Positions 16,702 through 25,552 of a DNA stretch of 64,000 bases are shown piece by piece. Source of the DNA: Christiangramia lutea. Lineage in GTDB: Bacteria > Bacteroidota > Bacteroidia > Flavobacteriales > Flavobacteriaceae. The stretch spans positions 372,001 to 436,000 of the forward strand of contig NZ_JAKVTV010000002.1 of NCBI RefSeq assembly GCF_022489035.1, written 5' to 3'. The position numbers and the translations under genes are program-made. Position 1 is the first letter of the stretch. Each line of letters opens with the position of its first letter. The notes beneath the pieces are model-generated. The model was not told the DNA's origin, did no database searches, and saw nothing but the letters and a program-made list of their open reading frames with translations.

Positions 16702-17766
16702 TTAGATTTTTGATGATTTATTCTGAAGATAATAATCGGCAAGAACCAATGCAGCCATAGATTCAACTATAGGTACGGCTCTTGGTACCACACAGGGATC
16801 GTGTCTTCCTTTTCCCTGCATTTCAACTTCCTCCCCTTTTGCGTTGATCGTTTCCTGCTTTTGCATTAGAGTAGCTACCGGTTTAAACGCGACCTTAAAG
16901 TAGATATCCATGCCATTGGAAATACCACCCTGTATACCTCCACTTAGATTTGTTTTGGTTGAACCGTCTGTATTGAAGTGATCGTTATGTTCACTCCCTC
17001 TCATTTTAGTTCCTTCGAAACCACTCCCATATTCAAATCCCTTGACAGCATTTATGGAAAGCATGGCTTTACCAAGTTCGGCATGGAGTTTATCGAATAC
17101 TGGTTCGCCCAGGCCTTTTGGAACATTTTTGATCACACATTGCACAATACCACCAACAGTATCACCATCGGCTCGTATTTCCTTAATATATGCCTCCATT
17201 TGCCTGGCCATTTCAGGATCTGGGCAGCGAACTGGATTCTTTTCAGTTTCTGAAAAATCAACTTCAGAATAATCCTTTTTCATTTCCAGCTTTCCCACTG
17301 AAGAAACAAAGGCATTAATCTGTACATTCTGAAGCATTTGCTTGGCAACACTACCAGCAACTACCCTGCAGGCAGTTTCTCTGGCCGAAGATCTGCCACC
17401 ACCGCGATAATCCCTTACCCCGTATTTCTCGTCGTAAGTATAATCTGCATGGGAAGGCCTGTAAGTATCTTTAATATGTGAATAATCCTTGGATTTCTGA
17501 TTGGCATTTTTAATCACGAAACCAATTGGTGTTCCGGTAGACTTTCCTTCGAAAATACCGGATAGGAATTCAACGGTATCAGGCTCCTTACGTTGAGTTA
17601 CAATGGCCGATTGCCCGGGTCGCCTTCTGTCCAGGTCTTCCTGTATCTTCTTAACATCTATCTCGAGACCGGCAGGACACCCGTCTATAATTCCACCTAT
17701 AGCCACTCCGTGTGACTCACCAAAAGTGGTTAATTTAAATAAGTTACCAAAGGAATTTCCGGGCAT
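16702..17766 (-). CDS. aroC: Chorismate synthase
   Basis: This 354-residue enzyme begins [21 protein letters not shown] chose the ATG at 17766 because this is the family's normal start. An exact -7 box (17782-17789) lies inside the 12-codon N-terminal extension of the longer frame to 17802, so that extension is unlikely to be translated. Signatures are [25 protein letters not shown] and [13 protein letters not shown] near the C-terminus. It converts EPSP to chorismate with reduced FMN, the last common step to aromatic amino acids. It is upstream of the symporter gene and divergent from the LpxH-type gene. Confidence 0.96.
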   Translation of the reverse strand: MPGNSFGNLFKLTTFGESHGVAIGGIIDGCPAGLEIDVKKIQEDLDRRRPGQSAIVTQRKEPDTVEFLSGIFEGKSTGTPIGFVIKNANQKSKDYSHIKDTYRPSHADYTYDEKYGVRDYRGGGRSSARETACRVVAGSVAKQMLQNVQINAFVSSVGKLEMKKDYSEVDFSETEKNPVRCPDPEMARQMEAYIKEIRADGDTVGGIVQCVIKNVPKGLGEPVFDKLHAELGKAMLSINAVKGFEYGSGFEGTKMRGSEHNDHFNTDGSTKTNLSGGIQGGISNGMDIYFKVAFKPVATLMQKQETINAKGEEVEMQGKGRHDPCVVPRAVPIVESMAALVLADYYLQNKSSKI

Positions 17767-17781
17767 CAGAAGGATTTTGAA

Positions 17782-17789
17782 CAAATGTA
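17782..17789 (-). promoter_or_regulatory. -7 box of aroC
   Basis: TACATTTG on the minus strand matches TAnnTTTG exactly, 15 bases upstream of the ATG at 17766. It fixes the aroC start and implies a very short leader. Confidence 0.5.
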
Positions 17790-17943
17790 AATTTTTAAGC
17801 ACATATTTAAAAATGGAATCCTATTTAATATTAGGATAACAAACAGCAGGTATTTTAAGCTTTTAATAATCCATATTTAATTCTGGAGTAAGTATTAAAT
17901 CAATGAATTATAAAATCTTTGCAGAAGAATAAACCTGAATTTA

Positions 17944-18747
17944 TTGAAGAAAAGAAAGCCGGAAATAGTGGTTATTTCAGATATACACCTGGGAACTTTT
18001 GGGTGTCATGCTAAAGAGCTTTTGGAATATCTGAACACTATATCTCCCAAAAAGCTTATCCTTAATGGAGATATCATAGATATCTGGCAGTTCAAGAAAA
18101 GGTATTTCCCGAAGGCGCACCTGGAAGTGATACAGAAAATCCTTGATCTAAACTCCAAAGGCACAGAGGTGATTTACATCACAGGAAACCACGATGAGAT
18201 GCTAAGAAAGTTCAGCGATACTACTATTGGGAATTTCAGTTTAGTTGACAAACTTATACTGGAAATTGATGGAAAAAAAGCCTGGTTCTTCCATGGGGAT
18301 ATATTCGATGTTTCCGTATCTAAGGCAAAAGTGCTCGCTAAACTCGGTGGCTGGGGTTATGATCTTCTTATCCTCTTTAACCGGCTCTTAAACTGGTTCC
18401 TGGTGAATACCGATGGCAGGAAATACTCTCTTTCCAAAAAGATAAAAGAAAGGGTGAAAAGTGCCGTTAAATTTATTTCTGACTTTGAAAAAACCGCTGC
18501 TGAACTGGCAGTTGAACAGGGATATAAATATGTGATATGCGGACACATTCATCAGCCGAAAATGGTAAGAAAGGTCATTGGAAATTCTACCTGCCTTTAC
18601 CTGAATTCCGGTGACTGGGTGGAAAATTTAAGCGCACTGGAATACCAGGACAAAAAATGGAATTTGATACACTACAAAGACCTCGATTTAGACGCGCCTG
18701 CACCTACAATCGTGGCTGCCACCACAATCCTGCAAAAAAAGAAATGA
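17944..18747 (+). CDS. LpxH-type metallophosphoesterase (UDP-2,3-diacylglucosamine diphosphatase family)
   Basis: This 267-residue calcineurin-like phosphoesterase has every metal-binding block: D13-x-H15 in ISDIHLG, GD at 42-43, GNHDE at 81-85, HGD at 117-119 and GHIHQ at 200-204. Flavobacterial proteins of this group are annotated as UDP-2,3-diacylglucosamine diphosphatase, which makes lipid X for lipid A; this is plausible but not proven. The start is a TTG at 17944 (MKKRKPE), since the only nearby upstream ATG runs into a stop. A near-match -7 box, AATCTTTG, lies at 17914-17921. It ends 8 bases from the convergent response regulator gene. Confidence 0.82.
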   Translation: MKKRKPEIVVISDIHLGTFGCHAKELLEYLNTISPKKLILNGDIIDIWQFKKRYFPKAHLEVIQKILDLNSKGTEVIYITGNHDEMLRKFSDTTIGNFSLVDKLILEIDGKKAWFFHGDIFDVSVSKAKVLAKLGGWGYDLLILFNRLLNWFLVNTDGRKYSLSKKIKERVKSAVKFISDFEKTAAELAVEQGYKYVICGHIHQPKMVRKVIGNSTCLYLNSGDWVENLSALEYQDKKWNLIHYKDLDLDAPAPTIVAATTILQKKK

Positions 18748-18755
18748 GATCGAAA

Positions 18756-19121
18756 TTATCCTTTTTCCGGATATATTTCATCGATCTTGCTAGTGAGAGC
18801 TTCCATGTCGAATGGCTTGGACAGAAAATCTGTAGCTCCTGCTTCTTTGCAAATTTCATCTACATTATGTAGGGCAGACATCATAATCACTGGAATATGA
18901 GCAACATCAGGATCTTTTTTGAGCATTTTACAAACATCGGTACCGTCTACCCCAGAAATTAATTTATCTAAAAGAAGCAGCTCAATGTCGTTCTGCACCA
19001 GATTTTCTTTGGTCTTACGAGGTTCCTGGGAGACCGTAACCTCATGACCGTTGAATTCAAGAATATCCTTGAGCATAAGTCCAATTGTATGATCGTCGTC
19101 AACGATTAAAATTTTAGCCAT
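18756..19121 (-). CDS. Single-domain response regulator
   Basis: This 121-residue receiver domain has the acidic pocket D8-D9-D10, the phospho-acceptor D52 (LLLLDKLISG), the switch residue S82 and the conserved K102 (LSKPFD). No DNA-binding or enzymatic output domain follows, so it must act through protein contacts or in a phosphorelay. The gene begins 3 bases after the histidine kinase stop codon, which makes that kinase the obvious partner. Its 3' end faces the LpxH-type gene, 8 bases away. Confidence 0.92.
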   Translation of the reverse strand: MAKILIVDDDHTIGLMLKDILEFNGHEVTVSQEPRKTKENLVQNDIELLLLDKLISGVDGTDVCKMLKKDPDVAHIPVIMMSALHNVDEICKEAGATDFLSKPFDMEALTSKIDEIYPEKG

Positions 19122-19124
19122 TTC

Positions 19125-20699
19125 TTAGTTTTGATTTATTGGGAGTGTAAAAGTAAATTTTGAACCCTTACCTTTTTCACTTTTAACGTAAATTTTTCCT
19201 TGGTGTCTTTCAATGATCTCATTAGATAAATAAAGTCCTATACCGAAGCCAGCATAAGTATCATCCTTATTACCAGAAATGCGATAGAACTTTTTAAATA
19301 TCTGGTCCTGCTCTTTCTTAGCTATTCCAATTCCAAAATCCTTTACGCTAATTGCTACCTGACCGTCCTTATGATCATAAACGCTTATCTCGACCTTATT
19401 GCTGTCTGGGGAATATTTTAAAGCATTATTCACAAAATTTATGATTACCTGCCCTATTCTATCTTTATCTGCATAAACTTCACAGTTGAAATCGTGACTT
19501 AATTTTAGATCTAAATTTATACTTGAACAGGTGAGGTCCTGAACTATCTCTTCAACATGTTTATTCAAATTAAACTTCTCATAACGCAGTTCTAATTCAT
19601 TCTGCTCGATCCTGGAAAGATCCAGCATTTCAGATATCAATCGAATAAGCCGTTCCACCTGGTTTTCCATCCTGTGCAAATAAGTTTTAACAGGCAAAGG
19701 ATTGTTCTCCTCATTTGCTTTTTTTGAAAGGGTCGCTAGTAAAAGCTGAACATATCCTTTAATAGATGTAACCGGTGTTTTTAACTCGTGGCTAACTAGT
19801 TTTAGGAAATCTTCTTTTCTTTTTTCGTCTTCTTTAATTTTCTGTATCTCCGTACTGGAAGTGATCCATGAAGTAACCTGTTCTTCTCCGTCTTTTATTG
19901 GGGTAGCTTTAATAAGGTGCCACTTATAATCTCCATTTTTATCCTCTATTCTGGCTTCGATATCCAAAATTTCACCTTTGAAAAAACAGTTTTTTGCTTC
20001 ACTAGAAACTTTTTTCCGGTCATCTGGATGAAACATTTCAAAATCTGTCTGGCCAATAAATTCCATAAAAGATTTTCCCGTATAATCCAGCCAGTTTTGG
20101 TTACAAAAAATCCCTTTACCCTCGCTGTTAACCACGGTTATTTTGTGAGGCATAAAATTCACCAGTTCCCTGAATTGCCTTTCACTATTCCTTATTTTTT
20201 CATGAAGTAAAGCCTGTGAGGTCACATCCAGAGCAATCACGCCAATCCCTAAGATTTCACCATCATCATTTCTTTGTGGCATATAGGAGAAATCGAAATA
20301 AGACTTGATAAGCTCACCATTTACATTATGCTCAACTGGCAAGGATTGAGCGTGGAAGGGTTCTCCTTTATAAAAAGCCTGGTTAAGATAATCTTCAATG
20401 CCCTGTTCTCTAACCTCCGGTATGACTTCGAATAATGGTTTTCCAACCACCTGGTCACCTTTGCCCCAAACGTTTCGAATTGGCTCATTCGCAAATTCAA
20501 TAATATATTCCGGGCCCTTTAAATAAGTTATTAAAGAAGCGGACGAAAAGATCACTCCTTTATATTGCTGATTCTCTTCCTTAAGCTTTAGATTTTCTCG
20601 CTCTAAATAAGAAGCATTTGCCTGAAGTTGTTCGACCTCTTTTGTCCTCTCATTTAATTTCCGCTCTAATTCTTCAATACGTCGTTGGTCTGGACTCAT
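19125..20699 (-). CDS. Soluble PAS-domain sensor histidine kinase
   Basis: This 524-residue kinase has an N-terminal coiled coil (about 6-46), PAS domain 1 (about 50-165), PAS domain 2 (about 172-290), HisKA with H304 in LVSHELKTPV, and a HATPase domain (about 405-520) with the N box VINFVNNALKY, DFGIGI and GFGIGLYL motifs. There is no signal peptide or transmembrane helix, so it should sense a cytosolic cue through PAS. The ligand or cofactor is unknown. It is co-transcribed with the single-domain response regulator downstream. The sensing role and output are inferred only from architecture. Confidence 0.93.
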   Translation of the reverse strand: MSPDQRRIEELERKLNERTKEVEQLQANASYLERENLKLKEENQQYKGVIFSSASLITYLKGPEYIIEFANEPIRNVWGKGDQVVGKPLFEVIPEVREQGIEDYLNQAFYKGEPFHAQSLPVEHNVNGELIKSYFDFSYMPQRNDDGEILGIGVIALDVTSQALLHEKIRNSERQFRELVNFMPHKITVVNSEGKGIFCNQNWLDYTGKSFMEFIGQTDFEMFHPDDRKKVSSEAKNCFFKGEILDIEARIEDKNGDYKWHLIKATPIKDGEEQVTSWITSSTEIQKIKEDEKRKEDFLKLVSHELKTPVTSIKGYVQLLLATLSKKANEENNPLPVKTYLHRMENQVERLIRLISEMLDLSRIEQNELELRYEKFNLNKHVEEIVQDLTCSSINLDLKLSHDFNCEVYADKDRIGQVIINFVNNALKYSPDSNKVEISVYDHKDGQVAISVKDFGIGIAKKEQDQIFKKFYRISGNKDDTYAGFGIGLYLSNEIIERHQGKIYVKSEKGKGSKFTFTLPINQN

Positions 20700-20791
20700 C
20701 TAGGTTTGATATTGGGTATTTCTAAACAATTCTTAAAGGTAAGACTTATAGGTTCGGGGCAATTTCATTTAGAAAACTATTAACATCGATC

Positions 20792-23719
20792 CTAAGATTT
20801 CTTTAGAGCCCTGTAAAGAATTGTAACCGGATGTAAAGCTACCCTATTTGTGCCATCTTTGATCTGATGTCTGCAACTAGTACCATTGGCAGAGATAATA
20901 ACCGAATCATCACTTTTTCTGACCGCCGGAAAAAGCGAATTTTCACCAATTCTCATACTAATCTCATAATGTTCTTTTTCATATCCAAAAGAACCAGCCA
21001 TTCCACAACATCCTGATGGGATCACAGTAACCTTATAATTCTTCGGTAGATTAAGAAGATCGAAAGTGACAGAAGAATTTGACAAGGCTTTTTGGTGGCA
21101 ATGTGCGTGAATCTTGACAATTGCTTTTCTTCCTGTGAATTGTTCTGCAGTAATATTTCCTACAGATATTTCTTTTTTCAGGAATTCCTCTATGATAAAG
21201 CAATTCTTTGCGAGACCTGTTGCTGCATTTTTATCTTCTGAAAGCCTTAAATATTCATCTCTAAAACTCAGAATTGCCGAAGGTTCTACGCCTATTAAAG
21301 GTATTTTATCTGTAACCAGATCTTTAAAAATTGAAATATTCTCGTTGGCAAGCTTTTTTGCAGTATCCAGAAAACCCTTAGAAATCTGACTTCTTCCACT
21401 TTCAGGATGATTCACAACAATAATCTTGTAGTTCAACTTTCGAAGAAGATTCATAGCATCTTTTCCTACCTCTACATCAAGGTAATTAGTGAACTCATCA
21501 ATGAAAAAGTAAACCGACTTTACAGGATCTGAAATATCGAATTTATCCTTTTTATTTTCGTAATAATTCCGAAGCGTTTGCCTGGCTACAACTGGAAGCT
21601 CTCTTTCACTGGCCACGCCAAGTACTTTTTTGGCTAAACCAGAAGTAAATCCGTTGGAAAGGACAAACCTTGAGATTTTTGGAAATTTTGAAGCCCTTTC
21701 ATTTTGCTGGGTAATATTGGCAAAGGCCTTATCCCTGAAGCTGGGTTTATTACTTTTATGATATTGATGCTGAAATTCAGCCTTTAAAGCAGCCATATCT
21801 ACATTAGAGGGGCATTCGCTTTTACATCCCTTACAGCTGATACATAGATCAAGTACTTCTTTCAGTTCTTTGTGGTTGAAGCGATTTGGTTTATCTGAAT
21901 TGGTTAAAAATTCCCTCAACGCATTGGCTCGAGCCCTGGTGGTGTCTTTTTCATCTTTGGTGGCGCGATAACTAGGGCACATAGTACCTCCTGCTTCCAC
22001 AGATTTCCGACAATCTCCGCTTCCATTGCATTTTTCAGCAAGTCTTAGAAGCCCATCGGCATCTGAAAAATCCATCAGTGTTTCAATTTCCGGTTCCTCC
22101 CGGTCTGGTGTATACCTTAAAGAGGTGTCCATTGCCGGTGCATCAACAATTTTACCGGGATTGAAAATATTTTCCGGATCAAATACATTTTTAACCTCCT
22201 TCAGGATACCATAGACCTTTTTACCGAACATAAGCTCAATGAACTCAGCCCTAACCCGTCCATCTCCATGTTCTCCACTCAAGGAACCATTGTATTTCTT
22301 TACGAGAACAGCAACATCCTTAGTAATGCTTCTAAACAAACTTACATCTTCAGTTTTTTTAAGGTTGAGTATAGGCCTAAGGTGTATCTCTCCTGCCCCC
22401 GCATGAGCGTAATAAACTGCCTGCTGATCATACGCCTTCATTATTTTACTGAAATCTGAAATATAGTCTGCCAGAACAGGTAATGCTACTGCAGTATCTT
22501 CGATACATGCCACCGCTTTCCTGTCGCCTTTCATATTACCCAAAAGACCTAAACCTGCTTTCCTGAGTTCAAGTGCCAGATCTATTTGTTCATCATATAA
22601 TACCGGAAAAGCATAACCCAGGTCTGAACTTTCCAGGGTTTCCAGCAATTCCTGGACCTGTTTTTGTAATTCAACTTCTGTATCACTTCTTAGCTCCAGC
22701 ATTAGGATCCCTTGTGGATCACCCTCAATAAAAAAACGATTGTCCCTGTACTTAAGGCTGTTTTTAGTGCAATCCAGGATCACCTTATCCATCATTTCAC
22801 AGGTAAATAAAGAATGCTTCATGGCAGGAACAACTGCTTGCATACACGCATCTATACTATTATAGTGTGCTGCCACCATTGCAGTATACTTAGGTGGTAA
22901 TTCATCAAGCTGAAGGGTAATTTCAGTAATGAAGGCCAATGTTCCTTCGCTACCTGCTATCAACCTGCATAAATTAAATGGCAGGCTGGCCATTGTAAAG
23001 ATTTCTGAATTCAGCAATTCATCTATGGCGTAACCTGTATTCCTTCTATGTAATTGAGAAGGCGGATAGTTTTCCCTTATCTCTTCCTGGTTGCTTTTTT
23101 CAGAAAGTTTTTCATTAAATAATCTATAAATATCACCTTCGAGGTTTTTAAGTTCCAGCTTTTCCTGAAATTCTGTGGCTGTAAGAGCTCTGAATTCCAC
23201 CCGGGTACCATCGCTTAAAATTGCTTTTAATGAAAGAAGTTTATCTCTGGTAGTTCCGTATTTTATAGAAGTGGTTCCACTTGAATTATTTCCAACCATA
23301 CCTCCTATCATGCACCGGTTAGAAGTAGAAGTATTCGGACCAAAGAACAGGCCTTTTTTCTCAAGGCGCCTGTTTAGATCATCTCTTATTACACCAGGTT
23401 GAACAGTTACCGTTTTATTGCGATGATCCACTTTGATGATATCGGTAAAATGTTTGGAAACATCAACCACAATACCATCCCCGGTACACTGACCGGCAAG
23501 TGAGGTTCCCGCAGTTCGAGGAATTAAGGAGGTTTTATTCCTGCTCGCAAAATTAATCAACCTGATTAAGTCTTCCTCATTTTCAGGATAACAAACAGCT
23601 AAAGGTATTTCACGATATACTGAAGCATCTGTAGCATAAATACTTTTCCAGAGGTCATCATAATATAATTTCCCATTTAATTCTTCAGAGAGTTGATCTA
23701 AGGCTTCCTTCATTTTCAT
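20792..23719 (-). CDS. FAD-binding and Fe-S oxidoreductase (D-lactate/glycolate dehydrogenase-like fusion)
   Basis: This protein of about 975 residues joins three modules. The first is an FAD_binding_4 domain with PRTAGTSLAGQCTGDG near residue 70. The second is an FAD-oxidase C domain ending near 540. The third is a C-terminal Fe-S part with CNGSGDCRKS...CPSY, CISCKGCKSECP and CCG-type cysteines near the end (HAHCHQKAL, SGCCGMAGSFG). Such fusions oxidise a 2-hydroxyacid such as D-lactate and pass electrons to the respiratory chain. The substrate is inferred. I prefer the ATG at 23719 to the TTG at 23725 because a -7 box overlaps the TTG; the ATG at 23713 is also possible. Confidence 0.88.
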   Translation of the reverse strand: MKMKEALDQLSEELNGKLYYDDLWKSIYATDASVYREIPLAVCYPENEEDLIRLINFASRNKTSLIPRTAGTSLAGQCTGDGIVVDVSKHFTDIIKVDHRNKTVTVQPGVIRDDLNRRLEKKGLFFGPNTSTSNRCMIGGMVGNNSSGTTSIKYGTTRDKLLSLKAILSDGTRVEFRALTATEFQEKLELKNLEGDIYRLFNEKLSEKSNQEEIRENYPPSQLHRRNTGYAIDELLNSEIFTMASLPFNLCRLIAGSEGTLAFITEITLQLDELPPKYTAMVAAHYNSIDACMQAVVPAMKHSLFTCEMMDKVILDCTKNSLKYRDNRFFIEGDPQGILMLELRSDTEVELQKQVQELLETLESSDLGYAFPVLYDEQIDLALELRKAGLGLLGNMKGDRKAVACIEDTAVALPVLADYISDFSKIMKAYDQQAVYYAHAGAGEIHLRPILNLKKTEDVSLFRSITKDVAVLVKKYNGSLSGEHGDGRVRAEFIELMFGKKVYGILKEVKNVFDPENIFNPGKIVDAPAMDTSLRYTPDREEPEIETLMDFSDADGLLRLAEKCNGSGDCRKSVEAGGTMCPSYRATKDEKDTTRARANALREFLTNSDKPNRFNHKELKEVLDLCISCKGCKSECPSNVDMAALKAEFQHQYHKSNKPSFRDKAFANITQQNERASKFPKISRFVLSNGFTSGLAKKVLGVASERELPVVARQTLRNYYENKKDKFDISDPVKSVYFFIDEFTNYLDVEVGKDAMNLLRKLNYKIIVVNHPESGRSQISKGFLDTAKKLANENISIFKDLVTDKIPLIGVEPSAILSFRDEYLRLSEDKNAATGLAKNCFIIEEFLKKEISVGNITAEQFTGRKAIVKIHAHCHQKALSNSSVTFDLLNLPKNYKVTVIPSGCCGMAGSFGYEKEHYEISMRIGENSLFPAVRKSDDSVIISANGTSCRHQIKDGTNRVALHPVTILYRALKKS

Positions 23720-23722
23720 ACT

Positions 23723-23730
23723 CAAATTTA
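23723..23730 (-). promoter_or_regulatory. -7 box overlapping the oxidoreductase start region
   Basis: TAAATTTG on the minus strand (23730-23723) matches TAnnTTTG exactly. It lies only 3-10 bases before the ATGs at 23719 and 23713, so if used the mRNA would be leaderless or nearly so. Confidence 0.35.
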
Positions 23731-23798
23731 GAAGAAATCTCTTATCCTGCTTAACAGTTTTTTAATTAATATTAACAATACATTTGCGGCAACAGGCG

Positions 23799-23827
23799 TT
23801 GTTGTATAAGTATTCAACATAAATTTG
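23799..23827 (+). promoter_or_regulatory. Promoter of the 167-residue OM protein gene
   Basis: A -33 TTG (23799-23801) lies 18 bases before an exact -7 box, TAAATTTG (23820-23827). The -7 box lies 25 bases before the ATG at 23853. Confidence 0.6.
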
Positions 23828-23852
23828 TCACCATCTAACAAAACAATCGAAC

Positions 23853-24356
23853 ATGAAAAAATTAGTTCTATTAGCAGCTTTTACGTTTGGAGCTGTTTTT
23901 TTTAGCAATGTAAATGCTCAGCAAATATCTGAAAATGCCTTAGGTCTAAGAATTGGAGACGGAGGCGGAGTAGGCGCTGAAATCTCCTATCAGAGAGCAA
24001 TTGGTGGAGATAATAATCGTCTTGAATTTGACCTTGGATGGAGAAACGGAAGTGATTATGACGTTATCAAGTTGGTAGGCCTTTATCAATGGGTTTGGAA
24101 TATCGAAGGTGGCTTCAACTGGTATGCCGGTGCAGGAGCTGGATTAGGAAGCTACGATGATAACAGGGGAAGAGATGAATTTGATGGCGATGATGGCGTT
24201 TTCGCCTTAATTGCGGGAGATGTAGGTATCGAGTATAATTTTGATTTTCCTTTACTCTTATCTCTTGACTTCAGACCAGAGATTGGATTTTCAGACTACG
24301 ACAGACATGATGATTTTACACCAGACATTGCACTGGGAATAAGATATCAGTTTTAG
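23853..24356 (+). CDS. Small outer-membrane beta-barrel protein
   Basis: This 167-residue protein has a signal peptide (1-23, ending NVNAQ). Mature strands alternate polar and hydrophobic residues, with Gly/Asp-rich loops (DGGGVGAE; DDNRGRDEFDGDDG at about 108-121). The end is LGIRYQF, with a terminal Phe as in BAM substrates. It looks like an 8-stranded barrel of a type very common in flavobacteria; ligand and role are unknown. The acidic loop could bind calcium, but this is a guess. It has a clear promoter and a terminator shared with the convergent bshA gene. Confidence 0.7.
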   Translation: MKKLVLLAAFTFGAVFFSNVNAQQISENALGLRIGDGGGVGAEISYQRAIGGDNNRLEFDLGWRNGSDYDVIKLVGLYQWVWNIEGGFNWYAGAGAGLGSYDDNRGRDEFDGDDGVFALIAGDVGIEYNFDFPLLLSLDFRPEIGFSDYDRHDDFTPDIALGIRYQF

Positions 24357-24389
24357 ATTTTCTTGAATTAGATAGGTTTAAGAAAAGGA

Positions 24390-24420
24390 AAAGTGGAGAT
24401 TAGTTTTCTCCACTTTTTTT
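24390..24420 (+). terminator. Terminator between convergent OM protein and bshA genes
   Basis: AAAGTGGAGA (24390-24399) pairs with TCTCCACTTT (24407-24416), followed by a T-run to 24420. On the minus strand the same stem is followed by TTTTCC, so it may also stop bshA transcripts weakly. Confidence 0.85.
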
Positions 24421-25549
24421 ATGCTTTAATAAGAGCTTTTTGATAAAGTTCCTCATACATGGGAACAATATTATTGATATCAAATTTCTCTGCTGCGATG
24501 CGAGCCTGTTTCTTAAATTTTGTCAGTTTCTCACGGTCACCAAGAATGGAAATTGCGCTTTCAGACATTGCTTTTACATCTCCAACATCATGCAGAAAAC
24601 CGGAAAAATTATGCTCATTCACTTCAGGTAAACCACCTGTATTAGAGGAAATTACAGGAACTGAGTGAACCATAGCTTCAAGTGCAGCCAAACCAAAACT
24701 TTCAGTCTCCGATGGTAAAAGAAATAGATCTGAAAAGCATAAGATCTTATCTATCTCATTACTCTGACCTAAAAATAATACCCGATCCCGAAGTCCAAGT
24801 TCTCTCACCAGTTTTTCTGCTACTTCCCTTTGCGGACCTTCACCCACCATCATTAAGCGTGCCTTCAGATTTTTCTGAATATGATAAAAGATCTTCACAA
24901 CATCCTCTACTCTTTTTACCTTTCTGAAGTTACTCACATGAGTAATGATCATTTCATCATCATGAGCCATCAAATCCCTTTGACAATCAGTAAAAATCTG
25001 CTTTTTGAATTTATTTACATCAATGAAATTGGGGATCACTTCAATTTCCTTACGAATTTCAAAGAATTTTAAGGTATCCTCTTTCAGACTGTCTGAAACA
25101 GAAGTGACAAAATCACTATTATTGATGCTAAAGGTTACTGCAGGTTTATAAAATGGGTGGTTTCCAACCAGGGTAATATCTGTACCATGAAGAGTTGTAA
25201 CCATAGGAATGCTTATTCCCTCTTCTTCCAGCATCTTCTTAGCCATATAACCGGCATAGGCATGAGGAATTGCGTAGTGCACATGCAAGAGTTCAACCCC
25301 ATAATTCTTAACTACATTTACAAGTTTGCTGCTTAAAGCCAGCTCATAAGGTTGATAATGAAAAAGTGGATATTCCGGCACATTAACCTCATGAAATCTT
25401 ATGTGGCTGGAAATAGTTTCCAGTCTTACCGGTTGTTTGTAGGTTACAAAATGAACCTCATGTCCTCTTCGGGAAAGCGCAAGGCCTAATTCGGTTGCTA
25501 CCACTCCACTACCTCCGAAAGTAGGATAACAAACAATGGCGATTTTCAT
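24419..25549 (-). CDS. bshA: N-acetyl-alpha-D-glucosaminyl L-malate synthase
   Basis: This 376-residue GT4-type retaining glycosyltransferase opens IAIVCYPTFGGSGVVATELG, the BshA N-terminal signature with its Gly-rich donor loop. ETESFGLAALEAM (the E-x7-E motif) lies in the C-terminal domain. It joins UDP-GlcNAc to L-malate, the first step of bacillithiol synthesis. Bacillithiol is the low-molecular-weight thiol used by many Bacteroidota. It starts 3 bases after the GH3 fusion gene's stop codon, as the last gene of a three-gene operon. bshB and bshC are not in this window. Length and motifs are normal. Confidence 0.94.
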   Translation of the reverse strand: MKIAIVCYPTFGGSGVVATELGLALSRRGHEVHFVTYKQPVRLETISSHIRFHEVNVPEYPLFHYQPYELALSSKLVNVVKNYGVELLHVHYAIPHAYAGYMAKKMLEEEGISIPMVTTLHGTDITLVGNHPFYKPAVTFSINNSDFVTSVSDSLKEDTLKFFEIRKEIEVIPNFIDVNKFKKQIFTDCQRDLMAHDDEMIITHVSNFRKVKRVEDVVKIFYHIQKNLKARLMMVGEGPQREVAEKLVRELGLRDRVLFLGQSNEIDKILCFSDLFLLPSETESFGLAALEAMVHSVPVISSNTGGLPEVNEHNFSGFLHDVGDVKAMSESAISILGDREKLTKFKKQARIAAEKFDINNIVPMYEELYQKALIKA

Positions 25550-25552
25550 AGG

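Noticed and set aside
17767-17802. Longer aroC start at 17802
   Set aside because: The extra 12 residues are not seen in the family, and an exact -7 box sits within that stretch, so they would lie upstream of the transcript start.
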